A stretch of DNA of 64,000 nt from Bacillota bacterium. Lineage in GTDB: Bacteria; Bacillota; Clostridia; Saccharofermentanales; Saccharofermentanaceae. Below, in pieces: positions 36,087-45,037 of this stretch. The notes under the pieces were generated by a model. It saw nothing but the letters and a program-made list of their open reading frames with translations. It made no database searches and was not told the origin of the DNA. Numbering within the stretch: position 1 is the first letter of the stretch; each line of letters starts with the position of its first letter. Location: assembly GCA_023397475.1 (NCBI GenBank), contig JAEWUD010000011.1, positions 1 through 64,000 on the forward strand, read 5' to 3'. Made by a program: the position numbers and the translations under genes.

Positions 36087-37265
36087 ATGACCGACAATAT
36101 TGACAATGAAGTAACCGTGAAGGCTGCGCAAGCACCCGAAGATCATCGGCAAGAGAACCATGAGAATCCGGTGAAGCGTACGACGATTGGCGGACAAGCC
36201 CTGATCGAAGGATTGATGATGGTTGGACCCCAGAGAACCGCGATGGCGATACGTAAATCTGACGGGTCCATTCTGGTCGAGGAAGTTGCGCAGGATCAGA
36301 AGTTGATTCTTCTGGAGAAGATTCCGTTTATCCGGGGCGGGCTGCGCCTGTTTCGCCAGTTGATCCTTGGAACCGGCGCTCTGATGAAGTCGGCCGAATT
36401 ATCGGAAGATTCCGAGACTGCGGCGACAACGGACAAATCGCAAATTCCGGAAGCCCTTGCTTCCTCCCAGGACACGGCAGATAAGAATTCCGAAGAATCC
36501 GCTCCGGTAACGGAAACCAACTTTACGGAAAAGGCAAAAGAGGCCAGAGTCGCCGCAGGACCTGCTTCTGTGAAGAAGCCGAGTCGTCTGGATGCCTTTA
36601 TCGATCGTCATGTGAATTTGTTTATCTACGCGTCGGGTATCCTCGGTATTGTATTTGGCGCCGCGTTGTTTTTCCTTCTGCCGAGACTGATCGTCGATGG
36701 AATCACATCGTTTATTCCCGGAGCGAGAACAGAATCGATCGCGATCAGTGTCATTCTGAACCTCGTGGAGGGAGTTGTCCGTATTGTTATTTTTGTCCTG
36801 TATCTGTATTTGATTTCGAAGATGAAAGATATCGCCCGCATCTGGATGTACCACGGAGCGGAACACAAGACCATTGCCTGCTATGAGTCCGGTGAACCCT
36901 TAACGGTAGCGAACATTCGCAAGTTCAGCCGTTTTCACCCCCGTTGCGGAACGGCCTTCCTGTTTGTCGTCGTGATTGTATCGATTCTTGTCTTTTCGAT
37001 TGCCGGTGCGTTCATCGGAATCAATATCTGGTGGGTCAACGCTTTGATTCGAATCGCTTTGATCCCGTTGGTTGCTGGTATCGCCTACGAGATAATCCGG
37101 TTTACCGGCAGACATGATAATAATCCGATCTGCAGGGCGGTTGCCGGCCCCGGAATGTGGATGCAACGCTTTACGACGCGTGAGCCGGATGATTCGATGA
37201 TTGAGGTTGCGATCGCCGCCATGGCGGCAGTGCTTCCCGAGAAGAAGGATGAGGATAACTGGTGA
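36087..37265 (+). CDS. DUF1385 (YqhQ-like) membrane protein
   Basis: 392 residues. The DUF1385 signatures are GGQALIEGLMMVGPQRTAMAIR near residue 35, HGAEHKTIACYE near 265 and FHPRCGTAFLF near 290. At least four membrane segments lie between residues 180 and 360; a charged insert (about 110-165) separates the first motif from the membrane part. Its function is unknown; in B. subtilis YqhQ has little described role. It is followed directly by prmC and further on prfA, an order widely kept in Firmicutes. ATG at 36087 behind GAGGAG. Confidence 0.9.
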   Translation: MTDNIDNEVTVKAAQAPEDHRQENHENPVKRTTIGGQALIEGLMMVGPQRTAMAIRKSDGSILVEEVAQDQKLILLEKIPFIRGGLRLFRQLILGTGALMKSAELSEDSETAATTDKSQIPEALASSQDTADKNSEESAPVTETNFTEKAKEARVAAGPASVKKPSRLDAFIDRHVNLFIYASGILGIVFGAALFFLLPRLIVDGITSFIPGARTESIAISVILNLVEGVVRIVIFVLYLYLISKMKDIARIWMYHGAEHKTIACYESGEPLTVANIRKFSRFHPRCGTAFLFVVVIVSILVFSIAGAFIGINIWWVNALIRIALIPLVAGIAYEIIRFTGRHDNNPICRAVAGPGMWMQRFTTREPDDSMIEVAIAAMAAVLPEKKDEDNW

Positions 37266-38224
37266 CGATCAAGAAATGGATACAGACGACATACCCGATT
37301 CTCGAACGTGCCGGAGTCTCAGCTGCACGGGATGAATTGTGGTTATGGCTTTCTCTGGTAACCGGCAAGGATCGTTCCTATTTCTCGTCACGGCAGAATG
37401 AGAGTATTCACGATCTCCTGTCCAATGATGCCAGAAGAAGTCTGGAGGATATACTTCTCCGACGTCTTGAACGCGAGCCGCTCGCCTACATTCGAGGTTC
37501 GCAGGAATTCTGGAAGCGAAGCTTTCTCGTCGGAAGGGGTGTATTGATTCCGCGCCAGGACAGTGAACGCGTTATTGAGGCAGCATTATCGATCCTGGGC
37601 CTTAAGCGTTTTCCGGATCTGGAACCCTACGCGCTCATGAGTGACCATTCACATATTCGTTTCATGGACTTGTGCACTGGAACCGGTTGTCTCGGAATTT
37701 CTCTTGCGGAGGAACTGTTACACCGGAATATTTTGTTCTCCGGACTCCTTACGGATATTTCCGATGACGCGCTTTATTATGCCCGCAGAAATATCTACGA
37801 CTCTCCGGCGAAGGACAGAATTCACGTCGTCCGCGCCGATCTTTTCCCGTCACAGGATGAGGCGGGGGATATTCTCGAGAAGAATCGGGTACATCTAATT
37901 ATGGCGAACCCGCCCTACATTGCGGCGCAGGAGATGGAAGAACTGATGCCGGAAGTCAAAGCATACGAACCGACTATCGCTCTGGCGGGCGGAGAAGACG
38001 GGCTTACTTACTACCGCGAGATCCTGAAGAGAACGGATCGCTATCTTTTACCCGGCGGTTATCTCATCTTCGAGCACGGCTATGACCAGGGAGAGAGTGT
38101 TCCTGAACTGTGTCGTGAGTATGGGTTTGACGCGGTCTACTCTTTGCGAGATTATGGCGGCCAACCTCGGGTCACCGTCGCCGGCCATAATCATCCCGAC
38201 GATCTACTGTCCACGGAGGAATGA
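37262..38224 (+). CDS. prmC: Release factor glutamine methyltransferase PrmC
   Basis: 320 residues. It methylates the Gln of the GGQ motif in release factors, using S-adenosylmethionine. The catalytic NPPY is in VHLIMANPPYIAAQE near residue 218; the SAM site is MDLCTGTGCLGISL near 138. The N-terminal helical domain contains RLEREPLAYIRGSQEFW, typical of the family. It starts at a GTG that overlaps the stop of the DUF1385 gene (GTGA). Its target RF1 is encoded by prfA 3.4 kb downstream. Confidence 0.95.
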   Translation: MTIKKWIQTTYPILERAGVSAARDELWLWLSLVTGKDRSYFSSRQNESIHDLLSNDARRSLEDILLRRLEREPLAYIRGSQEFWKRSFLVGRGVLIPRQDSERVIEAALSILGLKRFPDLEPYALMSDHSHIRFMDLCTGTGCLGISLAEELLHRNILFSGLLTDISDDALYYARRNIYDSPAKDRIHVVRADLFPSQDEAGDILEKNRVHLIMANPPYIAAQEMEELMPEVKAYEPTIALAGGEDGLTYYREILKRTDRYLLPGGYLIFEHGYDQGESVPELCREYGFDAVYSLRDYGGQPRVTVAGHNHPDDLLSTEE

Positions 38225-38230
38225 TAAGCT

Positions 38231-38446
38231 ATGCCGGGTAAGTTCTTTCTGTATCCATTTCAGATCGGTCAGACGGTCACATTGAAGAAGGCACATCCCT
38301 GCGGTGGTAAAATGTGGACCATTCTTCGCGTCGGCCTTGATGTAACGTTGTCCTGTACCACCTGTTCGCGCAAGATGATTCTCGCTCGAAAAGATCTGGA
38401 GAAAGCGTGCGTCGCCGTCAGCGATAAAGATTTGACTTCCTCTTGA
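38231..38446 (+). CDS. DUF951 family small protein
   Basis: 71 residues. The family pattern is visible: MKKAHPCGG-like KKAHPCGGKMWTILRVGLDV, then CTTCSRKMILARKDLEK. The three cysteines of CGG...CTTC suit a zinc site. The family is widespread in Firmicutes; the founding members have no known role. It starts 6 bp after prmC. Confidence 0.88.
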   Translation: MPGKFFLYPFQIGQTVTLKKAHPCGGKMWTILRVGLDVTLSCTTCSRKMILARKDLEKACVAVSDKDLTSS

Positions 38447-38536
38447 TGCGAAAAGAATCTCATCCTTACAAAAGACAAAAAAGTTGTCTTATGGTACGAT
38501 ATGCATGATGTGTAGTTTTGCATGTGAGGTGATCTT

Positions 38537-39166
38537 ATGGCTAAGAGCGAGAGACGTAGTAAGGATAATGACAAGCAAGGGGTTGCCAAGGCGCCTTCGT
38601 CCTCAGTAGAAGAAATCAAATCCTGGATCGAGGATCTTCCGAGTCATCAACCGGCAGAATGGAACAAACTCCCGGATATCGGCCTTTATATGGATCAGGT
38701 ATTGACACTGATGGATCGACAGCTGACCCTGTACAAGCGTGTCGATGAAGGTAAACTATTGACTCAGCCGATGATCAATAACTACACCAAGGACGGGCTT
38801 CTGCCCCGTGCTTCGGATAAGAAGTATTCCCAGAGTCACTTGGCCCTTCTGACCGTTCTTTGCTCTCTCAAACCGGTACTCTCGATCGCCGATCTCACAG
38901 AGGTCCTGCGATACTCCCGAACGGACGGGCAGGACGATGCGCTCTATGCGCTCTTTCTTGAGACGCAACGCGACGCGATATCCAAGGCGGCGGGTAATCT
39001 CGTAGAGGAATTAGAAAATGTTCGTTCATCGATAAATAACGAAGCTGCCGCGAAGAAAGGCGAGATGATGAAGCGTGAGTTGGCTCACGTTGCTATGCAG
39101 ATGGCCATCGAAGCCCGTGTGCGGATTATGATGACCCAGAAAATTATTGACACCATTCGATCGTAA
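38537..39166 (+). CDS. DUF1836 family protein
   Basis: 209 residues, soluble. The DUF1836 region spans about residues 60-190 and includes LTQPMINNYTKDGLLPRASDKKYSQSHLALLTVLCSLK; the first part of that resembles a helix-turn-helix of MerR type, so DNA binding is possible. The N-terminal 25 residues are basic and low in complexity. It begins behind GAGGTGATCTT. The region after it holds hairpin array 2, which runs in the same direction and may be its 3' UTR. Confidence 0.85.
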   Translation: MAKSERRSKDNDKQGVAKAPSSSVEEIKSWIEDLPSHQPAEWNKLPDIGLYMDQVLTLMDRQLTLYKRVDEGKLLTQPMINNYTKDGLLPRASDKKYSQSHLALLTVLCSLKPVLSIADLTEVLRYSRTDGQDDALYALFLETQRDAISKAAGNLVEELENVRSSINNEAAAKKGEMMKRELAHVAMQMAIEARVRIMMTQKIIDTIRS

Positions 39167-39198
39167 TTTCTCTGCCCAAACTGCCATAAGTGTGAAAA

Positions 39199-39683
39199 GG
39201 GGCTGTCTTAAAAAATACCTACTTGCTGGGATGAACAAAACCAAGATACTGTCGCAAATATTCTGCGCTTTCCTCATAACATTCTCTATCAGATGTCTGG
39301 ACTGTCATGCGCACATACGAAAACTCGAAAAGGAGTCTATTTCGTATGTGCATCATTGACAAATAACCGCGATGGGATGGCCGGCGCACATACGAAAACC
39401 CGTTAAGTGACCGGTTTCGTATGTGCATCAATGATGAATAATCGCTCCGGGATCGCTGGCGCACATACGAAAACCCGTGTAAGCGCCATTTTCGTATGTG
39501 CATCTTTGATATATAATCTTAGACTGGTCGGTTATCATCGGCCCTCGTACACTTGCTCCTTTAGCAATTTCCGTAACTAGTTCGATACGCGTTTGTTTTT
39601 CAAATTTGGACATAAGAAGTGCACCTCCAAATGCGAGACTCTGCGTCCAACATTTAGGGTGCACTTCATATTGCAACAGCCCC
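39199..39683 (+). repeat. 485-bp inverted-end element with hairpin array 2
   Basis: Ends AAGGGGCTGTCTTA and TTGCAACAGCCCC form a 10-bp inverted repeat (AAGGGGCTGT). Inside, three 75-bp units start at 39311, 39386 and 39461, each with arms GCACATACGAAA and TTTCGTATGTGC about 41 bp in span, and spacers of 34 bp. The 110 bp before the array align with the reverse complement of the sequence right of array 3 (57771-57878), e.g. TGTCATGCGCACATACGAAAA. The right part (39520-39683) has no counterpart there and carries an inverted repeat GAAGTGCACC / GGTGCACTTC (39616-39667). Confidence 0.9.
39428..39613 (-). CDS. Possible 61-residue ORF reading into array 2
   Basis: An ATG at 39613 lies 8 bases after GGAGGTG and opens 61 codons on the minus strand, MSKFEKQTRIELVTEIAKGAS at the start. 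The first 30 residues look like a normal helical N-terminus, possibly a remnant of a DNA-binding or transposase protein; the rest is encoded by the third hairpin repeat and is probably not functional. It may be a truncated gene inserted in the element. Low confidence. Confidence 0.3.
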   Translation of the reverse strand: MSKFEKQTRIELVTEIAKGASVRGPMITDQSKIIYQRCTYENGAYTGFRMCASDPGAIIHH

Positions 39684-39711
39684 TTTATCGTTTAAGTGAA
39701 GAGATCTATGA

Positions 39712-40707
39712 TCAGCCGGCTTCTTCTACCGCAACGGCGACGCAGACGGTCGCACCGACCATCGGATTGTTGCCCATGCCGAGGAAGCCCATCATCTCGA
39801 CGTGCGCCGGAACCGAAGAGGATCCTGCGAACTGCGCGTCGGAGTGCATACGGCCCATCGTGTCGGTCATGCCGTAGGAAGCAGGACCCGCAGCCATGTT
39901 GTCGGGGTGAAGTGTACGGCCTGTACCGCCGCCGGAAGCGACGGAGAAGTACTTCTTGCCCATCTCGTAGCATTCCTTCTTGTAGGTACCCGCGACCGGA
40001 TGCTGGAAACGTGTCGGATTGGTGGAGTTACCCGTGATCGATACGTCGACACCCTCTAAGTGCATGATCGCGACACCCTCACGGACGTCGTCGGCACCGT
40101 AGCAGCGAACCTTGGCACGATCGCCGTCCGAATAGGCAATCTCCTTGACGACCTCGACCTTGCCGGTGGCGTAGTCAAACTTCGTCTGTACATAGGTGAA
40201 GCCATTGATACGGGAAATGATGAAGGCGGCATCCTTACCGAGACCGTTCAGGATGACGCGAAGAGGAGCCTTGCGAACCTTGTTCGCGGAAAGAGCAATC
40301 TTGATCGCGCCCTCAGCCGCCGCGAAAGACTCGTGACCGGCAAGGAAAGCGAAACAGGATGTCTCCTCGCGAAGGAGCATGGCGGCAAGATTGCCGTGAC
40401 CGATACCGACCTTGCGGTCGTCGGCAACGGAACCGGGGATACAGAAGCACTGAAGACCGATACCGATCGCCTCAGCGGCATCGGCAGCCTTCTTCGCGCC
40501 CTTCTTGATGGCGATGGCTGCACCTACGACATAGGCCCAAGCCGCGTTCTCAAACGCGATCGGCTGTGTCTCCTTGCAGATGGTATAAGGATCGATACCC
40601 TTAGCGTCACAAATAGCCTTCGCCTCCTCGATGGATGCGATTCCGTATTGCGCAAGCGCGGCGTTGATCTGCGTTATTCTTCTCTCGTAGCTTTCAAAAA
40701 GTGCCAT
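39712..40707 (-). CDS. GGGtGRT family protein
   Basis: 331 residues. The name-giving motif is SVASGGGTGRTLHPDNMAAGP near residue 250, followed by SSVPAHVEMMGFLGMGNNPMVGA. The family occurs in anaerobes, nearly always beside a NifU-like iron-sulfur scaffold protein as here; its activity is not known. It starts 22 bp after the scaffold gene, behind AAGGAGATTCA. Codon use is strongly biased, which suggests high expression. Confidence 0.9.
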   Translation of the reverse strand: MALFESYERRITQINAALAQYGIASIEEAKAICDAKGIDPYTICKETQPIAFENAAWAYVVGAAIAIKKGAKKAADAAEAIGIGLQCFCIPGSVADDRKVGIGHGNLAAMLLREETSCFAFLAGHESFAAAEGAIKIALSANKVRKAPLRVILNGLGKDAAFIISRINGFTYVQTKFDYATGKVEVVKEIAYSDGDRAKVRCYGADDVREGVAIMHLEGVDVSITGNSTNPTRFQHPVAGTYKKECYEMGKKYFSVASGGGTGRTLHPDNMAAGPASYGMTDTMGRMHSDAQFAGSSSVPAHVEMMGFLGMGNNPMVGATVCVAVAVEEAG

Positions 40708-40729
40708 GATTGAATCTCCTTCCTCGTGA

Positions 40730-41422
40730 TTACTCGTGACGGGGATCGATATAACGCGCCGCGTTATCGAAACGTCCGTATGTTCCAAGATTCTTCTTGT
40801 AGGCTTCGTTGGCGTCGCCGCCCTTCTTGATCTGCTCGAGCATCGGTCCGATCTTCAGGAACTGATATCCCGTGATCTGATCTTCGGCGTCAAGAGCGAG
40901 CTTGACGATGTATCCTTCGGTGAGCTCAAGGTAACGGGGACCCTTCTCAAGTGTCGAGAAGATGGTTCCGGTCTGGGAACGAAGACCCTTGCCGAGATCT
41001 TCCAAAGAGGCTCCGATCGGGAGACCGCCCTCGGAGAAAGCGGACTGGGAACGTCCATAAACAATCTGGAGGAAGAGCTCGCGCATCGCGGTGTTGATCG
41101 CGTCGCAAACGAGGTCCGTATTCAGCGCTTCAAGAATGGTCTTGCCGGGAAGAATCTCGCCGGCCATTGCGGCGGAGTGTGTCATACCGGTGCAGCCGAT
41201 CGTCTCGACGAGGGCTTCCTGGATGATGCCTTCCTTGATGTTGAGTGATAACTTACATGTGCCCTGCTGCGGTGCACACCAGCCGATACCGTGTGTAAAT
41301 CCGGAGATGTCCTTGATCTCTCTGGCCTGAACCCACTTGCCCTCTTCGGGAATCGGAGCAGCCCCGTGATTGGGACCCTTTGCGATACAAGTCATTTGCT
41401 GAACTTCATGTGTCGTAAGCAT
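40730..41422 (-). CDS. NifU-like iron-sulfur cluster scaffold protein
   Basis: 230 residues. A NifU_N-like domain shows GIGWCAPQQGTCKLSL, VETIGCTGMTHSAAMAGEIL and the third Cys region DLVCDAINTAMRE; these three cysteines would hold a transient cluster. The C-terminal 80 residues are specific to the form paired with GGGtGRT proteins. Start at 41422 behind AAAGGGGAAAC. A TATAAT on the minus strand (41502-41507) may be the -10 of the operon. Confidence 0.88.
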   Translation of the reverse strand: MLTTHEVQQMTCIAKGPNHGAAPIPEEGKWVQAREIKDISGFTHGIGWCAPQQGTCKLSLNIKEGIIQEALVETIGCTGMTHSAAMAGEILPGKTILEALNTDLVCDAINTAMRELFLQIVYGRSQSAFSEGGLPIGASLEDLGKGLRSQTGTIFSTLEKGPRYLELTEGYIVKLALDAEDQITGYQFLKIGPMLEQIKKGGDANEAYKKNLGTYGRFDNAARYIDPRHE

Positions 41423-41666
41423 GTATGTTTCCCCTTTCAAAATATGAATCTCGAAAACGATACGAAACCGCAAAGAGCGCGGAGTCGCTAAACCGCATAT
41501 AATTATATCAGATAGGGCCGAAGAATCTATATGGGAAATTTGCATAAAATCTACGAACACGAACGGCAAAAATGAAGGCAGACGTTATTTTTCCGGGTCA
41601 AAACTGTACGTGAAACGTCGCTTCGTGTATGATTGAATCGATAATTCTAACGCTTTGAGGGGTACT

Positions 41667-42758
41667 ATGAGTGATATAGCCGGACGAACCAGAGAATTGC
41701 GTGACCGCTACGACGAGATTCTTTCGTCGCTGTCAGATCCTGCTGTGCTGAGTGATCGTGCGCGCTATCAGAAATTGAGCCGCGAATTATCGGAACTGTC
41801 TCCGATCATTGAGACCGCCGACCGAATTTCACGAATGGAAGAGGAACTGACGAATCTCCGGGAGATGGCGCAGGAGGCCGGCGAGGATGAACTCCGGCAG
41901 ATGGCCAGAGAAGAAGCCCTCGAACTTGAAGGGTCCTTGGTACCGTTGCGCGAAGAATTTTTCGAGCAAATCACACCGAAGGATCCGAACGATCGGCGCT
42001 CGGTAATTGTCGAGATCAGAGCCGGAGCCGGCGGGGAAGAGGCAGCGTTGTTTTGCAGCGTTCTGTACCGGATGTACGATGTTTTTGCTACTAAGAACGG
42101 TTGGCGAACGGAGTTTATTGACGCGAGCGAGACGGAGCTCGGCGGCTATAAGGAAATAGTTTTCTCGGTCGAGGGCACAGGCGCTTACAGCCGGTTCAAA
42201 TACGAGAGCGGCGTGCATCGTGTCCAGCGCGTTCCCGTCACAGAGTCTTCCGGTCGCGTTCATACGTCGACGGTAACGGTTGCGGTTTTACCGGAGGTAG
42301 AGCCTGTCGAAGTCGATATTAATCCCAATGATCTTCGCATCGATACTTTTCGCGCGTCGGGTGCCGGAGGTCAACACGTCAATCGGACGGAGTCGGCGAT
42401 CCGCATCACACACCTGCCGACCGGAATCATCGCGCAGTGTCAGGACGAGCGAAGTCAGCACAAGAACCGGGATAAGGCGATGGCGGTTCTGATGAGTCGT
42501 CTCCTTGATCGTGAGACGCAGATGCGGGACGGAACTCTGGCCCAGGAACGCAAATCGCAGGTCGGAACCGGGGACCGGAGTGAGCGGATTCGCACCTATA
42601 ATTATCATCAAGGAAGAGTAACGGATCATCGGATCGGACTCACCTTGTATCGTCTGGAAGAAATTCTTGCGGGAGACCTTGAGGAGATCGTGCGCGCGTT
42701 GGCTGTTGCCGACAAGAACCATACGATCGGTTCGGCGGACGATAAGGAGGACGAATGA
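41667..42758 (+). CDS. prfA: Peptide chain release factor 1
   Basis: 363 residues. GGQ is in RASGAGGQHVNRTESAIRI near residue 235; the RF1-type tripeptide loop lies in SGVHRVQRVPVTESSGRVHTS (P-V-T where P-A/V-T is expected, not the RF2 S-P-F). It ends translation at UAA and UAG. It is modified by PrmC, encoded upstream. ATG at 41667 behind GAGGGG. The next gene overlaps by 4 bp. Confidence 0.97.
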   Translation: MSDIAGRTRELRDRYDEILSSLSDPAVLSDRARYQKLSRELSELSPIIETADRISRMEEELTNLREMAQEAGEDELRQMAREEALELEGSLVPLREEFFEQITPKDPNDRRSVIVEIRAGAGGEEAALFCSVLYRMYDVFATKNGWRTEFIDASETELGGYKEIVFSVEGTGAYSRFKYESGVHRVQRVPVTESSGRVHTSTVTVAVLPEVEPVEVDINPNDLRIDTFRASGAGGQHVNRTESAIRITHLPTGIIAQCQDERSQHKNRDKAMAVLMSRLLDRETQMRDGTLAQERKSQVGTGDRSERIRTYNYHQGRVTDHRIGLTLYRLEEILAGDLEEIVRALAVADKNHTIGSADDKEDE

Positions 42759-44443
42759 GACACATGACCGGCAGGAGCTTTGCGCCGGGGGAGGTGACAC
42801 GCCTTCTGACGCCGGTGTCCGAAGCGGATTATGAAGAAGCCGCCGCATTATTAAAAGACGGCGAACTCGTCGCGTTTCCTACGGAGACCGTCTATGGGTT
42901 GGGGGCTGCGGCCTTAAACCCGTCTGCCGTTGCGAAGATTTTCGCGGCAAAGGGACGGCCTGCCGATAATCCTCTGATTGTTCACGTCGCGCGTGTCGAG
43001 GATATTCCGGCCTTGGTCAGAGAGATTCCGCCCATGGCGGAGGCGCTGATTCGCGCGTTCATGCCCGGCCCGATCACGCTGGTTCTCAAGAAGAACGCCC
43101 GCGTACCGGATCTTGTCAGCGCCGGCCTTCCGACCGTCGGCATACGCATGCCGTCCCATCCGGTCGCGCTTCGTTTGCTCGAGAAAGTGGGTGAAGGAGT
43201 TGCCGCACCGTCGGCGAATCTCTCGGGAAGTCCTTCGCCGACCTTGGCGGAACATGTGTATAAGGATCTTGCGGGAAGAATTCCGATGATTCTCGACGGT
43301 GGGCCCTGCGATGTCGGTCTTGAATCCACGGTTGTCGACTGTACCGGCGACCGACCGGTGATACTTCGCCCGGGCGCGATTACCGCGAAAATGATCGATA
43401 ATATTCTCTTGCAAGGCGGCACCGGTCAAACGGCGTCTGCTGACGCGAAATTACCGAAGGATGGTTCGGCGCCTCGATCGCCGGGCATGAAGTACCGTCA
43501 CTACGCACCTCGAAGTGCCGTGCGGATTATCGCTCCTTCCGTCACGATGGATACTTCGAGGACTCTCCTTGTGAAGTGCGAGAGATCCCTCATGCACAAG
43601 ATGGGAACCATCGGTGTTTTCCTGGGTAACAAGGCTATGGATTATGTGACAAAACACCTGAATCCAGAACTGCTATCGCGAACGATTTTCTATCCGTTCG
43701 GGGAAGATACGGATGTGAAGGCCGCGTCGAGAAAACTCTTCGACGGACTGCGGACATTGGATGATGCGGGGGTCGACGAGATCCTTGCCGTCGCATTTCC
43801 GGATGACGGACTTGGAAACGCTTACATGAATCGCCTTCGCAAGGCTGCATCCGTCGAGGGCGTGAATGAGAGTCCGGAGCAAACCGTCGGAGATATTCCG
43901 AAGAAAGTTCTCTTTGTGTGTACGGGAAATACTTGCAGAAGTCCCATGGCGCAAGCGGCGTTCAACGCGCGGGTGCTGTCTCGAGGACCGTACCGGTTGG
44001 CAGAAGATCCGACGCGCTTTGCCAGACCCTGGGCTTCCTCTGCCGGTATCTTTGCGGAAGACGGAAACGGAGCGACAGACAACGCGGTCCGCGCCGCGCG
44101 CAACGTTTTCGCGATGGATTTATCGATGCATTCGTCGCGAAAAACAACCGGGGATCTGATGAAAGACGCTGAAATTGTTTTCGCGATGACAAGGGAACAT
44201 GCTGCGATCCTTCGTCGTGTCTTCCCGGATTTCTCGACCAGAATCTTCTCGCTCTCGGAATACTTCGCGAAAAGAAGCGTTGAACCTATACATACGGGTG
44301 TCGATTCTAAGGAAATCGGCGATCCTTTCGGAGCGTCATTAATTACCTATGAAGAGACTGCGAGGTCCATCGACCGGATTCTTTCTGACGCTTGGCCGTA
44401 CATTATGGAAGATCTGGGTGTTGAGGATCTCTTTGTCGATTGA
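42755..44443 (+). CDS. TsaC/Sua5 threonylcarbamoyl-AMP synthase fused to a low-MW phosphatase
   Basis: 562 residues in three parts. The YrdC domain (about 25-210) has VAFPTETVYGLGAAAL and AKGRPADNPLIVHV; it makes the threonylcarbamoyl-AMP used for t6A37 of tRNA. The Sua5 domain (about 245-365) starts SPGMKYRHYAPRS. The C-terminal 180 residues are a low-molecular-weight tyrosine/arginine phosphatase with the P-loop VCTGNTCRSPMAQ and the acid DPFGAS. In B. subtilis the two are adjacent separate genes (ywlC, ywlE). Here the frame is continuous. It overlaps prfA by 4 bp. Confidence 0.92.
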   Translation: MRHMTGRSFAPGEVTRLLTPVSEADYEEAAALLKDGELVAFPTETVYGLGAAALNPSAVAKIFAAKGRPADNPLIVHVARVEDIPALVREIPPMAEALIRAFMPGPITLVLKKNARVPDLVSAGLPTVGIRMPSHPVALRLLEKVGEGVAAPSANLSGSPSPTLAEHVYKDLAGRIPMILDGGPCDVGLESTVVDCTGDRPVILRPGAITAKMIDNILLQGGTGQTASADAKLPKDGSAPRSPGMKYRHYAPRSAVRIIAPSVTMDTSRTLLVKCERSLMHKMGTIGVFLGNKAMDYVTKHLNPELLSRTIFYPFGEDTDVKAASRKLFDGLRTLDDAGVDEILAVAFPDDGLGNAYMNRLRKAASVEGVNESPEQTVGDIPKKVLFVCTGNTCRSPMAQAAFNARVLSRGPYRLAEDPTRFARPWASSAGIFAEDGNGATDNAVRAARNVFAMDLSMHSSRKTTGDLMKDAEIVFAMTREHAAILRRVFPDFSTRIFSLSEYFAKRSVEPIHTGVDSKEIGDPFGASLITYEETARSIDRILSDAWPYIMEDLGVEDLFVD

Positions 44444-44604
44444 TTTTTTGAAATTTGGGTTATATCATCTGGTTTTTGCTTCGATATCGACGTATGATGC
44501 AGGTAACCCGTTACAACGGACCGATTTTCATGGAAATGGATCGATGCGGAGCGACCGGGGGAAGCAATCCACAGTATAGTCGTATGGCCATTATGGATTA
44601 CGTA

Positions 44605-44728
44605 TTGACGCGACAATACTTGGTATGCTATCATTTTTCGTGCTGCGAAGGATGCAGCTTTATCGTTATTATCCTCGCTCCCGATAAGATCCGGGAGCCG
44701 TTCAGTCCAGGAGGAGGTGAATTTTAAG
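44605..44728 (+). promoter_or_regulatory. Promoter and leader of rpsF-ssb-rpsR
   Basis: TTGACG, 18 bp, TATCAT (44605-44634) gives a leader of about 90 nt. It contains CTGCGAAGGATGCAG and the hairpin GCTCCCG / CGGGAGC (44677-44698). The S6:S18 dimer binds an rpsF leader RNA in many bacteria; the hairpin is a candidate site, not verified against the motif. Confidence 0.5.
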
Positions 44729-45016
44729 ATGGCAAACAAGTATGAATTAGTCGTAGTCCTTAGTCCCGCTCTCGGCGAGGAAGGGTATCTTTCCGTTACC
44801 GAGCAGATCAAGGCGAAGGTCTCCACCGGTGCCGTTATCGATTCGGTCGAGACGGTTGGTGTCAGACGTCTTGCGTATGAGATCAATGATCAGAAGGACG
44901 GTTATTACCTTCAGTTCAACTTCACATCGGAACCCGGTTTCCCCAAGGAGATCGAGCGCGTTCTGAAGATTACCGAAGGTGTGTTGCGATTCCTCGTTAT
45001 CCGTATTGAGGCGTAA
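44729..45016 (+). CDS. rpsF: Ribosomal protein bS6
   Basis: 95 residues, MANKYELVVVLSPAL at the start, and the S6 signature YEINDQKDGYYLQFNF in the centre. It sits in the 30S platform, bound to S18. The ATG at 44729 follows AGGAGGTGA. First gene of the rpsF-ssb-rpsR cluster, common to most Firmicutes. Confidence 0.97.
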   Translation: MANKYELVVVLSPALGEEGYLSVTEQIKAKVSTGAVIDSVETVGVRRLAYEINDQKDGYYLQFNFTSEPGFPKEIERVLKITEGVLRFLVIRIEA

Positions 45017-45037
45017 TCACAAAAAGGGAGTGTATGT

